A stretch of 64,000 bases of DNA. Source: Ascaris suum. Its lineage: Eukaryota; Nematoda; Chromadorea; Rhabditida; Ascarididae. Where the stretch lies: the NCBI GenBank assembly GCA_013433145.1, contig CM024176.1, forward strand, positions 7,054,520 through 7,118,519, written 5' to 3'. Under the pieces are notes generated by a model. That model was not told the DNA's origin. It worked only from the letters and a program-made list of their open reading frames with translations, and searched no databases. The position numbers and the translations under genes are program-made. This document shows, one piece after another, positions 62,083-64,000 of this stretch (its first letter is position 1; each line of letters begins with the position of its first letter).

Positions 62083-62982
62083 GTAAGAAGGCAAAAGGCT
62101 GAAATGTGTCGTCTAAGTGCAGCACGTCTAGCACATCAACGCTCCGTTTGCAGTTGTTTCGTTGAGGGGCACATGTACAGTGCGTCTCCCCATGCATGCC
62201 ATACAATTGACGCAAACACAGATGAAGTGGTTAAGAAGGAAAGGTATATTTCAGTTTGGGAGGATGAACTCGTTGGAGACTTTGAGTACTCGCCGATGAT
62301 TGTTTCCTGTCGCCAGCAACATCGTGGGTCGTTAAGTGCTGAGGCGATAGTTGCATGCCGGTATTGCGGATATTGTGGCAACGAATTAATATTGTCCCGT
62401 TCTCAGCCAGTGTTATCCACTTCAAAACATTCTAGTTCCTTTAGTTCATCGGGTTACGAAAGTTTCCCAAGTGTAACTGAAAGCACCGAACGTACGACAT
62501 CTTCTGACGAATTCGGTTCTGATTTACGAAGGTTGTTTTCTGAGGCGGACTCAGCAAGATGTGAGCATGGATGTGTAGATATTCAGGTATGTTGTCGGTC
62601 AAGATTAAGACGTCATTTATCATCCAGTAGCAGTGCTTCACAAAATTCTTTTTCTGCGAATATGTCTTCGGATAATTGCGCAGAGTTTCGACGGAGCACT
62701 CAACTTGTTATCGATAGTGATGGTGCATTGAGGCGGAAATTGTTGTTCTCGCGTAATAAAAAACTCCCGAATGGAAAGCAAAGCAGAGTTGAAAATCGAG
62801 AAAGGAAGAAGCGGTGGGAAGAAACGGCGGAAAGGCGTACAGAGAGGGCCAACCGAGGGAAGGCAACAAGGCGATCGTTTGTAGGCGGTGCGACAGCTAT
62901 ATGTGGATTCGTTCTTGCCTGCATTGGGTTTGTGGTCGGCGCCATTAGTCTCGGTGTTTATGCCTATAATCAGAAATGCTGA
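62083..62982 (+). CDS. Alternative MRCK last exon, or nested single-pass membrane protein
   Basis: The exon 12 frame continues without a stop to TGA at 62,980-62,982. Read through, it adds 299 residues to make an 840-residue protein. The segment has a Cys-rich part (ACRYCGYCGNE), Ser-rich stretches (HSSSFSSSGYESF and SSSSSASQNSF), a strongly basic part (RERKKRWEETAERR), and one hydrophobic helix near the C-terminus (ICGFVLACIGFVVGAISLG) with four residues after YAY. That is a tail-anchor layout. Alternatively it starts at the ATG at 62,173 (269 residues), since CCGTTTGCAG at 62,142-62,151 would make a good leader-splice acceptor. I recognise no family. Internal CAG|GTATGT at about 62,586 is a possible donor. 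At 900 bp it is far longer than the other exons, as last exons often are. Confidence 0.6.
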   Translation, partial: VRRQKAEMCRLSAARLAHQRSVCSCFVEGHMYSASPHACHTIDANTDEVVKKERYISVWEDELVGDFEYSPMIVSCRQQHRGSLSAEAIVACRYCGYCGNELILSRSQPVLSTSKHSSSFSSSGYESFPSVTESTERTTSSDEFGSDLRRLFSEADSARCEHGCVDIQVCCRSRLRRHLSSSSSASQNSFSANMSSDNCAEFRRSTQLVIDSDGALRRKLLFSRNKKLPNGKQSRVENRERKKRWEETAERRTERANRGKATRRSFVGGATAICGFVLACIGFVVGAISLGVYAYNQKC

Positions 62983-63403
62983 GCACCGTCTACATATTGC
63001 AAAGAAAGTTTTCTTGTGACCACTGTGCAGTGACGATGAATTAGCTACAGTAGTGGAGAATGTTGCGTCGTCTCATTCTTCAAAGAGCGACCGCATTTCG
63101 TCGTTGCACCTGCATGACTGGGGGGCCACTTCTAGTTCTTTCTTTGCTAGGGGCTAAGCTGAAGGATGAGAACCACCAGAGCTTATATCTTGCAAAATTT
63201 TACATATTACGGTGATTTATATTTTTTTAACGAGCCGTTTTGCGAATGGAACATTCACTATGGCAAACGTTCTGCAGTGTGTGCGGTTTTATTTCACTTT
63301 ATCGTTCCCTGTGATGGGGAGGTCGTTTCTTCGATAATCCTTCCCGAACGGTGTTCAGTCCTCTTGTCTCTTATTGTGCATCGGTTGAAGTCGATTGACA
63401 AGC

Positions 63404-63409
63404 AATAAA
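63404..63409 (+). promoter_or_regulatory. Polyadenylation signal AATAAA
   Basis: Canonical AATAAA about 420 bp after the stop at 62,982. It would end a transcript carrying the 62,083-62,982 reading frame with a 3' UTR of ordinary length. A second AATAAA is at about 63,874. Confidence 0.55.
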
Positions 63410-64000
63410 GATGCGTAGTGATGCACCGTAAAAAGCCACTTATTCCTAACTTCATTGCCCACTGAGTCGACTTGAGTTTAGCGGCACCATAGTCTAGCGT
63501 TGCTTTAATGTTGTATAGCTTCGTGAAGGCTCTTAAGTCATGACTTGTTGGTTGTTATCGTTCATCGATGTGGGAAGTTTTTCGAGACGAACCGATGGGA
63601 TCTGATCGTTGAGAAGTGATTCGATATCGGCGCATAGTGTTTATCACGTTTAGCGTTTTTATCCTCGTTGCAATTTCGTTCGCTTTTCGGAGAGAATCTG
63701 TTGAAAGTTCGATGAGCGGATTCAATGTGCGCTGATACGTTGGCGTTGTTTGTAGGATGCTCGGCAAGAATTTGAGTTTATACTCGGGTGCAGTTTTTAG
63801 TGGGGAAGTGACATTTTCTCATTTATTTTGAAGTTTTTTTTATTTCAGAAAAGTGAATTTCGCTTAATTTTACAATAAATCTCGAAGCAGCGTAATATCT
63901 CTTTTAAATCTTGTCAGTGTTTCGCTTCTCTCTTTATGTTGCCGAGACATCGTTGGCATCTAGCAATGACGACTTTGCAATGCTCAACACTGTGGATGCT
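63410..64000. other. Probable MRCK intron 12 or downstream sequence
   Basis: No further MRCK coiled-coil exon is visible to the window end. A strong acceptor-like TTTATTTCAG ends at 63,848, but the phase-0 frame after it closes after nine codons, so I do not call an exon. Confidence 0.5.

Noticed and set aside
63166..63408. 80-codon open frame as a gene
   Set aside because: It lies in the probable 3' UTR of the preceding frame, runs into AATAAA and has no motif.
63849..63878. Short terminal exon after TTTATTTCAG
   Set aside because: The frame in phase with exon 12 closes after nine codons and does not resemble MRCK; kept only as a note.

Overview
The window looks like nuclear DNA from a nematode, probably a chromadorean parasite with a repeat-rich genome. 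The evidence is one split gene of about 11 kb with GT-AG introns whose protein is a close MRCK (CDC42-binding kinase) homologue, decayed RTE-type non-LTR retrotransposons, many long poly-G runs, and moderate AT content. Species cannot be fixed from the sequence. No bacterial gene organisation, operon, rRNA or CRISPR array was seen.

Region 1, positions 1 to about 10,600, is mobile-element territory. Two inverted arms (1-660 and 704-1170) carry tandem units of about 160 bp. A third arm at 3942-4213 pairs with the second, so 704-4213 may be one element with terminal inverted repeats. Inside it lie a frameshifted OTU-type cysteine protease remnant (1869-2308) and a decayed minus-strand RTE reverse transcriptase (about 2640-3900). 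A second RTE copy in the same orientation lies at about 8700-10080, and its 3' side abuts a (TA)n tract of about 106 bp.

Region 2, about 10,600 to 51,800, has no gene I can support. It holds minisatellites, TA and poly-G/C tracts, a tRNA-derived SINE candidate at 23.6-23.9 kb, a possible decayed endonuclease fragment near 46.5 kb, and short inverted repeats.

Region 3, 51,844 to the end, holds the 5' part of the MRCK gene on the plus strand. Twelve coding exons join in frame to 541 residues: the N-terminal helical region, a complete AGC kinase domain with its catalytic residues, the C-terminal AGC tail with its hydrophobic motif, and the start of the coiled coil. The C1, PH, CNH and CRIB regions of full-length MRCK are not in the window and are expected beyond 64,000.

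The most interesting signal follows exon 12. The reading frame runs on through its donor site for another 299 codons, encoding a Ser/Cys-rich, then basic, segment that ends in a single hydrophobic membrane helix. A canonical poly(A) signal lies about 420 bp downstream. This could be an alternative last exon giving a short membrane-anchored MRCK isoform, or a separate small gene nested in the intron.
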